NCBI GenBank assembly: GCA_021734045.1
Contig: JAIPJR010000001.1
Span: 1 to 64,000 of the forward strand
Direction: 5' to 3'
Length of the DNA stretch: 64,000 nt
Source of the DNA: Fidelibacterota bacterium
GTDB lineage: Bacteria > Fidelibacterota > UBA8477
Below the pieces are notes generated by a model. That model made no database searches. It was given only the letters and a program-made list of their open reading frames with translations, and was not told where the DNA came from. The translations under genes and the position numbers were made by a program. Below, piece after piece: positions 53,601-60,893 of this stretch; the first letter of the stretch is position 1, and each line of letters opens with the position of its first letter.

Positions 53601-53955
53601 TGCCAAGCGGAAAGCCGCTAAAGCAAAAGAAGAAGAAAAAGCACAGAAAAAAGCGGATGCGGAAGATGCTGCGGAATCAGAAGCTGAAGAGAAGCCTGCA
53701 TCCAAAACCAAAACCAAATCCAAATCCAAATCGAAATCGAAAGCAAAATCCGAAGATACGGAAGATGCTGCCGATGCCGATGCCGATGCCGATGAGGATG
53801 CTATTGAAACGGAAGCCACTGGAGAGAAAGAGCAATCTGACTCTGATGTGGAAAACGATGAAAAACCAGCGGACGAATCCGAATCTCCTGATGACGATTC
53901 AACAAAACCCGCTGATGATGCGAACGATGAGGAAGAATCCAAAGACGATAAGTAA
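50641..53955 (+). CDS. cmk-rpsA: In-frame fusion: cytidylate kinase / 30S ribosomal protein S1
   Basis: 1104 residues in one open frame. Residues 1-226 are a complete CMP kinase: P-loop [49 protein letters not shown] and the LID-type [13 protein letters not shown]. Residues ~227-400 are an acidic, low-complexity linker. Residues ~430-960 hold six S1 domains; the third to fifth are the best conserved ([40 protein letters not shown]). The last ~130 residues are Ala/Lys/Asp/Glu repeats. CMP kinase phosphorylates CMP/dCMP; S1 brings mRNA to the ribosome. cmk and rpsA are usually adjacent separate genes; here the stop between them is missing, but a strong internal ribosome site precedes ATG 51319, so free S1 may also be made. 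Confidence 0.93.
   Translation: [1104 protein letters not shown]
51301..51321 (+). promoter_or_regulatory. Internal ribosome-binding site and ATG for a separate S1 product
   Basis: GAGGAGGAAAG followed by seven bases and ATG (51319-51321). It sits exactly at residue 227, where cytidylate kinase homology ends and S1 would begin (MAEEEKKD). It is far stronger than the site of the upstream cmk start, and the position equals the normal rpsA start. The bases also code for EEERPF in the fused frame. Confidence 0.62.
51502..51537 (+). repeat. In-frame hexanucleotide repeat (6 x GAAGCC) in the S1 linker
   Basis: Six perfect tandem GAAGCC units encode a Glu-Ala run inside the acidic linker. A second in-frame tract, four GCCGAT units near 53772-53795, encodes Ala-Asp repeats in the C-terminal tail. 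Unit length is a multiple of three, so slippage would alter length without changing frame. Confidence 0.85.
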
Positions 53956-53977
53956 CGGATTTTTCCTGTTTATATCT

Positions 53978-54009
53978 GAAAAGCCCTGTTTCGACAGGGC
54001 TTTTCTTTA
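53978..54009 (+). terminator. Intrinsic terminator of cmk-rpsA
   Basis: GAAAAGCCCTGT, loop TTCG, ACAGGGCTTTTC form a perfect twelve-base-pair stem ending in a T-rich tract, 22 bases after the stop. Confidence 0.92.
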
Positions 54010-54068
54010 TTCTCCAATTGCGTGAATTCGAAATCGCATCCGGCACCACCCAATCTTATATTCACCCC

Positions 54069-55028
54069 ATGGCAAAACGCACCCACCGTGGAAATCTACA
54101 GGCAATCATTGTATCGGTAATCGTGGCCATTTTCCTCTGGTTCTTTGTGGTCACCGATGTGGTGTATTTTTATGACATTGACGTGCCTCTCAAGGTCATC
54201 GGGCTTACAGAAAATAAAGCACTGGTAAAACCCATCCCGGAGACGGTAAAAATGCGGTTCCGCGGCAAAGGTCAGGTGCTCATCTGGGCTTACTTTACCA
54301 TGCCAATGTCCGAATCCTCTGTATTTCTGGATGTTTCAAAGGTTCACCGGCTTCAGGAATATCAACTTAATACCTATTTTGAACAGCATCCCGACCTGTT
54401 GGTTCTGCCACGCGATTTCGATCTGGATTTCATCAATGTTGTAAGCCCTGAGACGGTTTGGGTACACCTGGAAGAACGCGTGACCCGCAAAATAGCCGTG
54501 GCACCCCAGGTGGATATACAGGCAGCACCGGGGTACATGATTGTAGGGGGTATGCGCTACTCACCCGATTCTATTGAGGTGACTGGAGCCGAGACACTGG
54601 TGGAGCAAATCCGGGTGTTGAAAACCGCCCCGCTTGCTCTGACCGATGTGGTGAATGACATTTTCATGGATCTGCCAGTGAAATTGGAGACCCACCAACC
54701 ACTATCTTACTCCGATAATAAAATTCATGTGACTGCAGATGTACAAAGTATCGGTATGCGTCAAATTGAGAATATTCCGGTGCAGATTATCAATGTACCT
54801 GCCGGTTTACGGCCCGTTGCAATCCCGGATCATATCAATTTAACGATTGAAGGAGGACAGGATATCTTATTGACGCTTGGTCGGGAAAATTTTCGCGTCA
54901 CCTTTGATTTTGAAGCGCGCTGGTTGCCGGATGTGCGTCGGTATGCGCCGGAGATTGAAACACCGCACGGGGTCCAGCGTATCAGCAGTGTTTATCCGGA
55001 AAAAGTTGAAATTGTTTTGCGTCAATGA
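54069..55028 (+). CDS. YbbR/CdaR-like domain protein
   Basis: 319 residues from the ATG at 54069; an in-frame TTG at 54018 overlaps the terminator region and is less likely. One N-terminal helix (LQAIIVSVIVAIFLWFFVVT) anchors an extracytoplasmic part with YbbR-type repeats (YDIDVPLKVIGL, RKIAVAPQVDIQAAPGYMIV with DSIEVTGAETLVEQI). In Firmicutes YbbR (CdaR) regulates a membrane diadenylate cyclase, but no cdaA is in the window. It overlaps tsaD by four bases (ATGA). Confidence 0.72.
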   Translation: MAKRTHRGNLQAIIVSVIVAIFLWFFVVTDVVYFYDIDVPLKVIGLTENKALVKPIPETVKMRFRGKGQVLIWAYFTMPMSESSVFLDVSKVHRLQEYQLNTYFEQHPDLLVLPRDFDLDFINVVSPETVWVHLEERVTRKIAVAPQVDIQAAPGYMIVGGMRYSPDSIEVTGAETLVEQIRVLKTAPLALTDVVNDIFMDLPVKLETHQPLSYSDNKIHVTADVQSIGMRQIENIPVQIINVPAGLRPVAIPDHINLTIEGGQDILLTLGRENFRVTFDFEARWLPDVRRYAPEIETPHGVQRISSVYPEKVEIVLRQ

Positions 55029-56041
55029 GTCTTAACACCCCCGTCATCCTTGGAATCGAAACATCGTGTGATGAAACCGCTGCCGCCATCGTAGCGGGTC
55101 CTGAATTAAAAAGCCACGTCGCCGCTTCGCAGATCGTGCACCAGGCTTACGGCGGCGTCGTGCCGGAGTATGCCAGTCGGGAGCACGAAAAATTATTAGC
55201 GCCGGTGGTGGAAAATACAATGTCTCAGGCGCATGTGACCTGGTGGGATATTGATGGGATTGCGGTAACCCGGGGACCGGGTCTGGCTGGCTCGCTGCTG
55301 GTGGGTCTGAGTTACGCCAAAGGCCTGGCAGTAGCATTGGACAAGCCGGTACTGGGTATTAACCACATTGAAGGTCATATCTTCGCCAATTTCATCGGTC
55401 AGGAAGAATTGCCAACACCGTTTTTGTGTCTGCTGGTGTCGGGCGGACATACCCAACTCATCCATGTGAAAGATATTCAAAACTATCGTCTGATTGGCCA
55501 GACCCGGGACGATGCTGCTGGTGAGGCTTTTGACAAAGTCGCCCGCATGCTGGGAATTGGTTACCCGGGTGGGCCGCTCATAGACCGTTTGAGTCAGGAT
55601 GGTGATCCGGATTTTATCGCCTTTCCCCGATCCCGGTTTGAAGGAAGTTACGATTTTTCATTTTCCGGACTTAAAACCGCCGTTTTGTACTACCTGCAGA
55701 AGCAGTCCAATGCATTCATAAAATCCCACCTGGCCGATATTGCCGCCAGTTTTCAGCAGGCGGTGGTGTCTGTGCTGGTTGAGCGCGCATTGCAAGCGGC
55801 TGCTGATTTAAATTTGGATCGCTTGGTATTAGCTGGTGGTGTAGCTGCTAATTCCGCCCTGCGACGGCTTGTGGATGAACAGGCTCCGGCGCAAATGACC
55901 ATTTACCAGCCGGATTTACGCTATTGTACGGATAATGCCGCCATGATTGCCTACATGGGTTTTTGGAAATACCGTAACAGCCAGGAATCTGAGTTGTCTA
56001 TCCCCGCCTTCCCCAATCTGAAACTCAGTTTTGGAACCTAG
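55025..56041 (+). CDS. tsaD: tRNA N6-adenosine threonylcarbamoyltransferase TsaD
   Basis: 338 residues. The ASKHA fold starts ILGIETSCDETAAAIV, has the metal-binding NHIEGHIFANF (HxxGH), LLVSGGHTQLIHV, DDAAGEAFDKVARMLG and a late LAGGVAANSALRRLVDE with YCTDNAAMIAYMG. It transfers threonylcarbamoyl to A37 of ANN-decoding tRNAs. The next gene starts with GTG immediately after its TAG. Confidence 0.97.
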   Translation: MSLNTPVILGIETSCDETAAAIVAGPELKSHVAASQIVHQAYGGVVPEYASREHEKLLAPVVENTMSQAHVTWWDIDGIAVTRGPGLAGSLLVGLSYAKGLAVALDKPVLGINHIEGHIFANFIGQEELPTPFLCLLVSGGHTQLIHVKDIQNYRLIGQTRDDAAGEAFDKVARMLGIGYPGGPLIDRLSQDGDPDFIAFPRSRFEGSYDFSFSGLKTAVLYYLQKQSNAFIKSHLADIAASFQQAVVSVLVERALQAAADLNLDRLVLAGGVAANSALRRLVDEQAPAQMTIYQPDLRYCTDNAAMIAYMGFWKYRNSQESELSIPAFPNLKLSFGT

Positions 56042-58141
56042 GTGCTGGTTTTCGCCGAAATAAACACCCATTTTGATTTTCACGGCAACCTGGGGTGGTT
56101 GCTGCTGGCGCTTGTCCTTTTCACGGCGTGGATTTGGTACACCCATCGCCAGGCAAAACAAGCGCCGACAACCCTGCAAGGGCTGGAATGGTTATGGATT
56201 TTGCGTGGCATTTCTGTTGTTTTGTTACTGCTACTATTTTTCGCGCCCGAGATGCGGTTCGCATACTCGGAGTCCAAGGAAAAAGAAGTACTCGTACTGG
56301 TTGATAACTCTGCCAGTATGCCATTAGCATGGGATGAAGACTGGGATGCTGTCAGAGAAGAAACAGCGCAATTTTTTAATAATTTGAGTAAAAGCCATTC
56401 GGTCAGGACAGCGGCAATGTCAAATCAAGGTGACGCAGCCAGCGCAGATTTTTCACAAATAATATTCGATGGCGAATCCAGCATTTTTCCCTCCAAATTT
56501 CCATTTAACGACATGGATCGGTTCTCAGCAGTGATTGCTTTTACTGATGGGCAGTTCAATGTGGGACCTTCTCCGCTGGATGTGGAATGGCTGAAAGCGT
56601 TGCCGATTTACCCGGTTTTACCAGCTGAGCCCAAATCACCGGAGGGGCTTAAAATTGTTGAGTTGATTGCGCCGGATGGGATTGCCGTATCGGACTCACT
56701 CCCGTTTCAATTGACCTGGCGACGCATGGGGAATCTTCCTGCTGAGTTGGAAATTTCTGTACAGAATGAAACAACCCAGCAGATGCTCCTGAGTCACTCA
56801 CTGACACAGACGCGGGAATTGAAAACATTTGTTTCCAAATTACGATTCCGGCAACCTGGACTGCAGCGCTTGAATTTTCAATTAGCCACCACCGATGGTC
56901 AATTTACCACCAATATTTCGAAAACGATCAGAGTGAGGAAATCCCGGCGTCACGTTTTACTTATCTCCGATGTTCTCACACCCCTGGTGACCGTGCTTCA
57001 GCGAAGTTTACCAGACTCGCTCTTTTCAGTGGAATCGTTGATAAAGTCTAAACAAGGTGGCTTTGTCTCGGGAAAAGACCCCCGGATCGTCAATACACCA
57101 GACCTGATTCTGCTGGTTGATCACGGGGATTTAGTCCTAAATGATGATACAAGGGAATTAGTCAGCCGGGTGTATGCCGATTCCATCCCAACCGTCATTT
57201 TTAATTTGAATAACAGTCAGTTATCAACTGCCATTCCGGGACTCCAGATGCGTGGTAATCTTGAGGAGAATGAATTCACACCATTTTTGGCCCAGGAGGG
57301 CAAGCGCCATCCTCTCGGAATACTGGCAACCGCCATAACATCCACCGGTCGGGGTGAGTCAGATTTTTGGACCTCATTGCCGCCCCTGCAGTCGGGCAAT
57401 CAGATACTCTGGGTTGACGGTGTACGGGTCTTCGAAAAAATCGTCTCACCTGAACCAGTCCCCGTGATTACCCTGGACGAAAAACGACCGCTACTGGTGC
57501 TCAACGGGACCGGATATTGGCGCTGGTTTTTCCGACCACCGGGGATGATGCAATTCAATCAGTACTGGGAGCAAGTGGTTACCTACCTGTTGAATCGAAA
57601 ATACCTGAAGTTGGTATCCCTCAATCTACAGAATGAGGCGATTCATGTGGGGGAGCAAGTGCCGGTCCATCTCCAGGTGCGTGATGTCCAGGGGGCACCG
57701 CTGGATCAAGGCAGTGTATCATTGTATCAGGTTGAACAGTCCAACGGCACATCCCAATCGTTAGCCGTGTGGCGTGTTGCCCCCGGCTTATACCGTTCGG
57801 CATTAAAGACTAGTGAAAAAGGGCGATACACGCTGATTGGCCGGGCTGAACGAGGCGGGAATGTCTGGGGGCAGGATAGTCTGGAGGTACAGGTTGCTGC
57901 ATACTCGGCGGAAACGCAGGTTACGGGAGTGAATCAACCTTTATTGCAGCGACTGGCGGCAAATTCCGGTGGTCATGTGCTGGGACCGGATGACTTGAAT
58001 GATATCCGACTTCCTGCTGGTGAATACACCACTTGGCATGAATTTATATGGCCGGGATTGAACCGTGTCTGGGTCATGTTTTTATTAATTCTGGCGTTTG
58101 GCATGGAATGGATTTTCCGGCGCCGTATGGGGTTAATGTAG
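56042..58141 (+). CDS. Von Willebrand factor A-like membrane protein
   Basis: 699 residues, GTG start directly after tsaD. Two N-terminal transmembrane helices (about 19-36 and 52-68) precede a VWA-like domain with the metal-site motif LVDNSASMPLAW and VIAFTDGQFNVG. Immunoglobulin-like and Rossmann-like segments follow (HVLLISDVLTPLVTVLQRSL, DLILLVDHGD), and a final helix ends WIFRRRMGLM. This resembles Bacteroidota/planctomycete membrane proteins with VWA and class-I glutamine-amidotransferase-like regions, often encoded near BatA/MoxR genes, none of which is here. Function is unknown. Confidence 0.68.
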   Translation: MLVFAEINTHFDFHGNLGWLLLALVLFTAWIWYTHRQAKQAPTTLQGLEWLWILRGISVVLLLLLFFAPEMRFAYSESKEKEVLVLVDNSASMPLAWDEDWDAVREETAQFFNNLSKSHSVRTAAMSNQGDAASADFSQIIFDGESSIFPSKFPFNDMDRFSAVIAFTDGQFNVGPSPLDVEWLKALPIYPVLPAEPKSPEGLKIVELIAPDGIAVSDSLPFQLTWRRMGNLPAELEISVQNETTQQMLLSHSLTQTRELKTFVSKLRFRQPGLQRLNFQLATTDGQFTTNISKTIRVRKSRRHVLLISDVLTPLVTVLQRSLPDSLFSVESLIKSKQGGFVSGKDPRIVNTPDLILLVDHGDLVLNDDTRELVSRVYADSIPTVIFNLNNSQLSTAIPGLQMRGNLEENEFTPFLAQEGKRHPLGILATAITSTGRGESDFWTSLPPLQSGNQILWVDGVRVFEKIVSPEPVPVITLDEKRPLLVLNGTGYWRWFFRPPGMMQFNQYWEQVVTYLLNRKYLKLVSLNLQNEAIHVGEQVPVHLQVRDVQGAPLDQGSVSLYQVEQSNGTSQSLAVWRVAPGLYRSALKTSEKGRYTLIGRAERGGNVWGQDSLEVQVAAYSAETQVTGVNQPLLQRLAANSGGHVLGPDDLNDIRLPAGEYTTWHEFIWPGLNRVWVMFLLILAFGMEWIFRRRMGLM

Positions 58142-58153
58142 TGGTAATGCTGT

Positions 58154-58181
58154 TTGAGTCTTTGCCGCGAACGACTATATT
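58154..58181 (+). promoter_or_regulatory. Promoter of the polysaccharide operon
   Basis: TTGAGT, 16 bases, TATATT, about 58 bases before the first UDP-sugar dehydrogenase ATG. The next genes are close together and probably share this transcript. Confidence 0.52.
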
Positions 58182-58238
58182 CGGGCGCTTTTAATGGGGG
58201 AGAAAAAATGCGAGTAGCAATCAGGTGGAACAGGTAGT

Positions 58239-59552
58239 ATGAAGCGAATTTGTGTAATTGGAACCGGGTATGTGGGGTTGGTGTCAGGCGCCGGCTTGGC
58301 GGATTTTGGCAATGAAGTTATTTGCAGTGATATTGATGCGGAAAAAATTCAGCAGCTGCAGCAGGGGGTTATTCCCATTTATGAACCGGGGTTGAAGGAG
58401 CTGGTTGATCGCAATGTGAAAGCCAAACGGTTGAAATTTACCGCCGATGTTCCGGAAGCGATTCGAAATTCTGAGGTAATTTTCACCGCGGTGGGGACAC
58501 CCATGGGACAGGATGGTGAAGCGGATTTGAGTGCCGTTGAAGCGGTTGCCAAGACTGTCGCCCAGAACCTGAACAGCTACAAGTTGATCTGCACCAAGAG
58601 CACGGTCCCCGTGGGTACGGGTGAAAAGATCAAGCGTATTATTGCCACATTCAAGAACAATGGGAATGAGTTTGATGTTGTTTCCAACCCCGAGTTTTTA
58701 CGGGAAGGCTCTGCGGTTGGCGATTTCCTGATACCGGACCGGGTTGTAATTGGTGTGGACAGCCCCCGGGCAGAGAAGGTCATGCGTGAGGTGTACCGCA
58801 CATTGTTTATCAATGAAACCCCCATGGTGATTACCAATATTCCAACGGCGGAATTGATTAAGTACGCCTCCAATGCTTTTTTGGCCGTAAAAATTTCTTT
58901 TATCAACGAGATGTCCAACCTGGCCGATGCTGCGGGTGCTGATGTCCATGTGATTGCCAAGGCAATGGGATTGGATGGGCGGATTTCATCCAAATTTCTC
59001 CATCCCGGTCCGGGATACGGCGGGAGCTGTTTCCCCAAGGACACCAATGCTTTGGCAAAAACTGCCCATGACCTGGGAATCAGGATGGAGGTGGTGAATG
59101 CCGCCATCCGGGCCAATGCCAATCAGCGTGAATCGGTTCTGGAGCGCATCCGTTCTTTGATGCCGGAACTTGCAGGGAAACGCGTAGCTGTTCTGGGCTT
59201 GGCTTTCAAACCGAACACGGATGATGTCCGTGATACACCGGCAGAGGAAATTGTAAAGGGACTGCGACGCATGGGAGCGGATGTGGTAGGTTATGATCCT
59301 ATCGCGGCAGATAATTTCAAAAAATACTATGATCCAGAGCTGGAAATTAAAGAAAGCGTCTGGGATGCGGTGGAAGGTGCCGACCTCACGGTGATTCTCA
59401 CCGAATGGAATGAGTTGCGCGGACTGGACTTACCACTGCTGAAAGAAAAAATGCGACAGCCTTTTGTGGTGGACGGTCGAAACATCCTGAGTGTTGAAGA
59501 ATTGAAGTCGCTGGGATTTTCCTACCGCAATATGGGGCGCAGCAAAATTTAA
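58239..59552 (+). CDS. ugd: UDP-glucose 6-dehydrogenase
   Basis: 437 residues. NAD site VIGTGYVGLVSGAGLADFGN, catalytic cysteine in GPGYGGSCFPKDTNALAKT, and C-terminal UDP-binding LGLAFKPNTDDVRDTPAEEI. It oxidises UDP-glucose twice to UDP-glucuronate, a precursor of capsule and exopolysaccharide. It begins a run of surface-polysaccharide genes. Confidence 0.95.
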   Translation: MKRICVIGTGYVGLVSGAGLADFGNEVICSDIDAEKIQQLQQGVIPIYEPGLKELVDRNVKAKRLKFTADVPEAIRNSEVIFTAVGTPMGQDGEADLSAVEAVAKTVAQNLNSYKLICTKSTVPVGTGEKIKRIIATFKNNGNEFDVVSNPEFLREGSAVGDFLIPDRVVIGVDSPRAEKVMREVYRTLFINETPMVITNIPTAELIKYASNAFLAVKISFINEMSNLADAAGADVHVIAKAMGLDGRISSKFLHPGPGYGGSCFPKDTNALAKTAHDLGIRMEVVNAAIRANANQRESVLERIRSLMPELAGKRVAVLGLAFKPNTDDVRDTPAEEIVKGLRRMGADVVGYDPIAADNFKKYYDPELEIKESVWDAVEGADLTVILTEWNELRGLDLPLLKEKMRQPFVVDGRNILSVEELKSLGFSYRNMGRSKI

Positions 59553-59581
59553 TACACACAATATTCTGAGAGTCGTTGAAC

Positions 59582-60892
59582 ATGCAAGAACTACTGAAAA
59601 AAATTGAGACAAAAGAAGCGGTCTTTGGCGTCATCGGGCTGGGTTATGTGGGATTACCTTTGGCGGTGGAATTTGCCAACGCGGGCATGAAGGTCATTGG
59701 CATTGATGTGGATGAAGAGCGGGTGGCCAAAATCAACCGAGGTGAGAATTTCATTCAAGATGTGGATGATGACGAACTAGCTGCGGCCGTAAAAAATGGC
59801 AAGCTGGCCGCCACCACGGATTACAGCAGTCTGCGGCACATTGATGCGCTGAGTATCGCCGTGCCCACACCATTGAATAAGACCAAGGATCCGGATATCA
59901 GCTTTATTCTCCAGGTGAATGAGCAGATCGGTAAATATCTGCACAAAGACCTGGTGGTTATCTTGGAAAGCACCACCTATCCCGGAACCACGCGTGAACT
60001 CATTCTGCCGACACTGGAATCTACAGGTTTACGGGTCGGCAAAGATGTATTTCTGCTCTTTAGTCCTGAGCGCGTGGACCCGGGTAATCCCGTTTACCAC
60101 ACGGAAAATACACCCAAGGTGATTGGTGGCATGACGGAGAGCTGTCTGAAATTAGGTGTGGCGTTGTATTCGCATGTATTTGAAAAGCTGGTTCCTGTGA
60201 GCAGCCCCGAAGCGGCAGAGTTGGCTAAATTGCTGGAAAACACGTTCCGTAGTATTAACATTGGCTTGGTGAATGAAATGGCTATGATGTGTGATCGGCT
60301 TGGCGTGGATGTGTGGGAGGTGATAGACGCCGCCGCGACCAAACCCTTTGGCTTTATGAAATTTACACCGGGTCCGGGTCTGGGTGGACATTGTATCCCC
60401 ATTGATCCCCACTATCTCTCATGGAAAATGCGTACGCTGAACTACCGAGCGCGCTTTATCGAATTGGCCGGTGAGATCAATGCGGAAATGCCTAATTATG
60501 TGGTGGATTTGGTGATTGAAGGGTTAAACCGTCAGGGTAAGAGCGTGAAAGGCTCGAAAATATTGTTGCTGGGTATGGCGTACAAACCTGATATCGATGA
60601 TGTCCGCGAATCCCCGGCATTGGATGTTCATGCACTCCTGAAAACCCGGGGTGCTCAGGTTGATTTTAATGATCCTTATGTGGAAAAGGTGAGGTTCGAC
60701 GGGATTTATGCCGAATCTGTACCCTTGGATGAAGCCACACTGTCCGAGTATGACTGTGTGGTGGTGACCACGAATCACAAAGTATATGATATGGACATGA
60801 TCGCGAAACATGCCCGATTAATTATCGATACGCGGAATTCCACAGCTCACCTGAAAAATGAGAATATCATTCGCTTGGGAGCGGCCGGATAA
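59582..60892 (+). CDS. UDP-N-acetyl-hexosamine 6-dehydrogenase (WbpA/WecC-like)
   Basis: 436 residues from the ATG at 59582. NAD site VIGLGYVGLPLAVEFANAGM, ESTTYPGTTRELILPTLEST, and the catalytic cysteine in GPGLGGHCIPIDPHYLSWK. The GHCIPIDP form and FSPERVDPGN are typical of UDP-GlcNAc/ManNAc dehydrogenases rather than UDP-glucose dehydrogenases. It probably makes a UDP-N-acetyl-hexosaminuronate for the repeat unit. It abuts wza by one base. Confidence 0.9.
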   Translation: MQELLKKIETKEAVFGVIGLGYVGLPLAVEFANAGMKVIGIDVDEERVAKINRGENFIQDVDDDELAAAVKNGKLAATTDYSSLRHIDALSIAVPTPLNKTKDPDISFILQVNEQIGKYLHKDLVVILESTTYPGTTRELILPTLESTGLRVGKDVFLLFSPERVDPGNPVYHTENTPKVIGGMTESCLKLGVALYSHVFEKLVPVSSPEAAELAKLLENTFRSINIGLVNEMAMMCDRLGVDVWEVIDAAATKPFGFMKFTPGPGLGGHCIPIDPHYLSWKMRTLNYRARFIELAGEINAEMPNYVVDLVIEGLNRQGKSVKGSKILLLGMAYKPDIDDVRESPALDVHALLKTRGAQVDFNDPYVEKVRFDGIYAESVPLDEATLSEYDCVVVTTNHKVYDMDMIAKHARLIIDTRNSTAHLKNENIIRLGAAG

Positions 60893-60893
60893 C

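Noticed and set aside
53414-54025. A 203-codon Lys/Pro/Met-rich frame overlapping the end of rpsA
   Set aside because: It is a frame-shifted reading of the repetitive S1 tail; its composition is an artefact of the codon repeats and it runs through the terminator.
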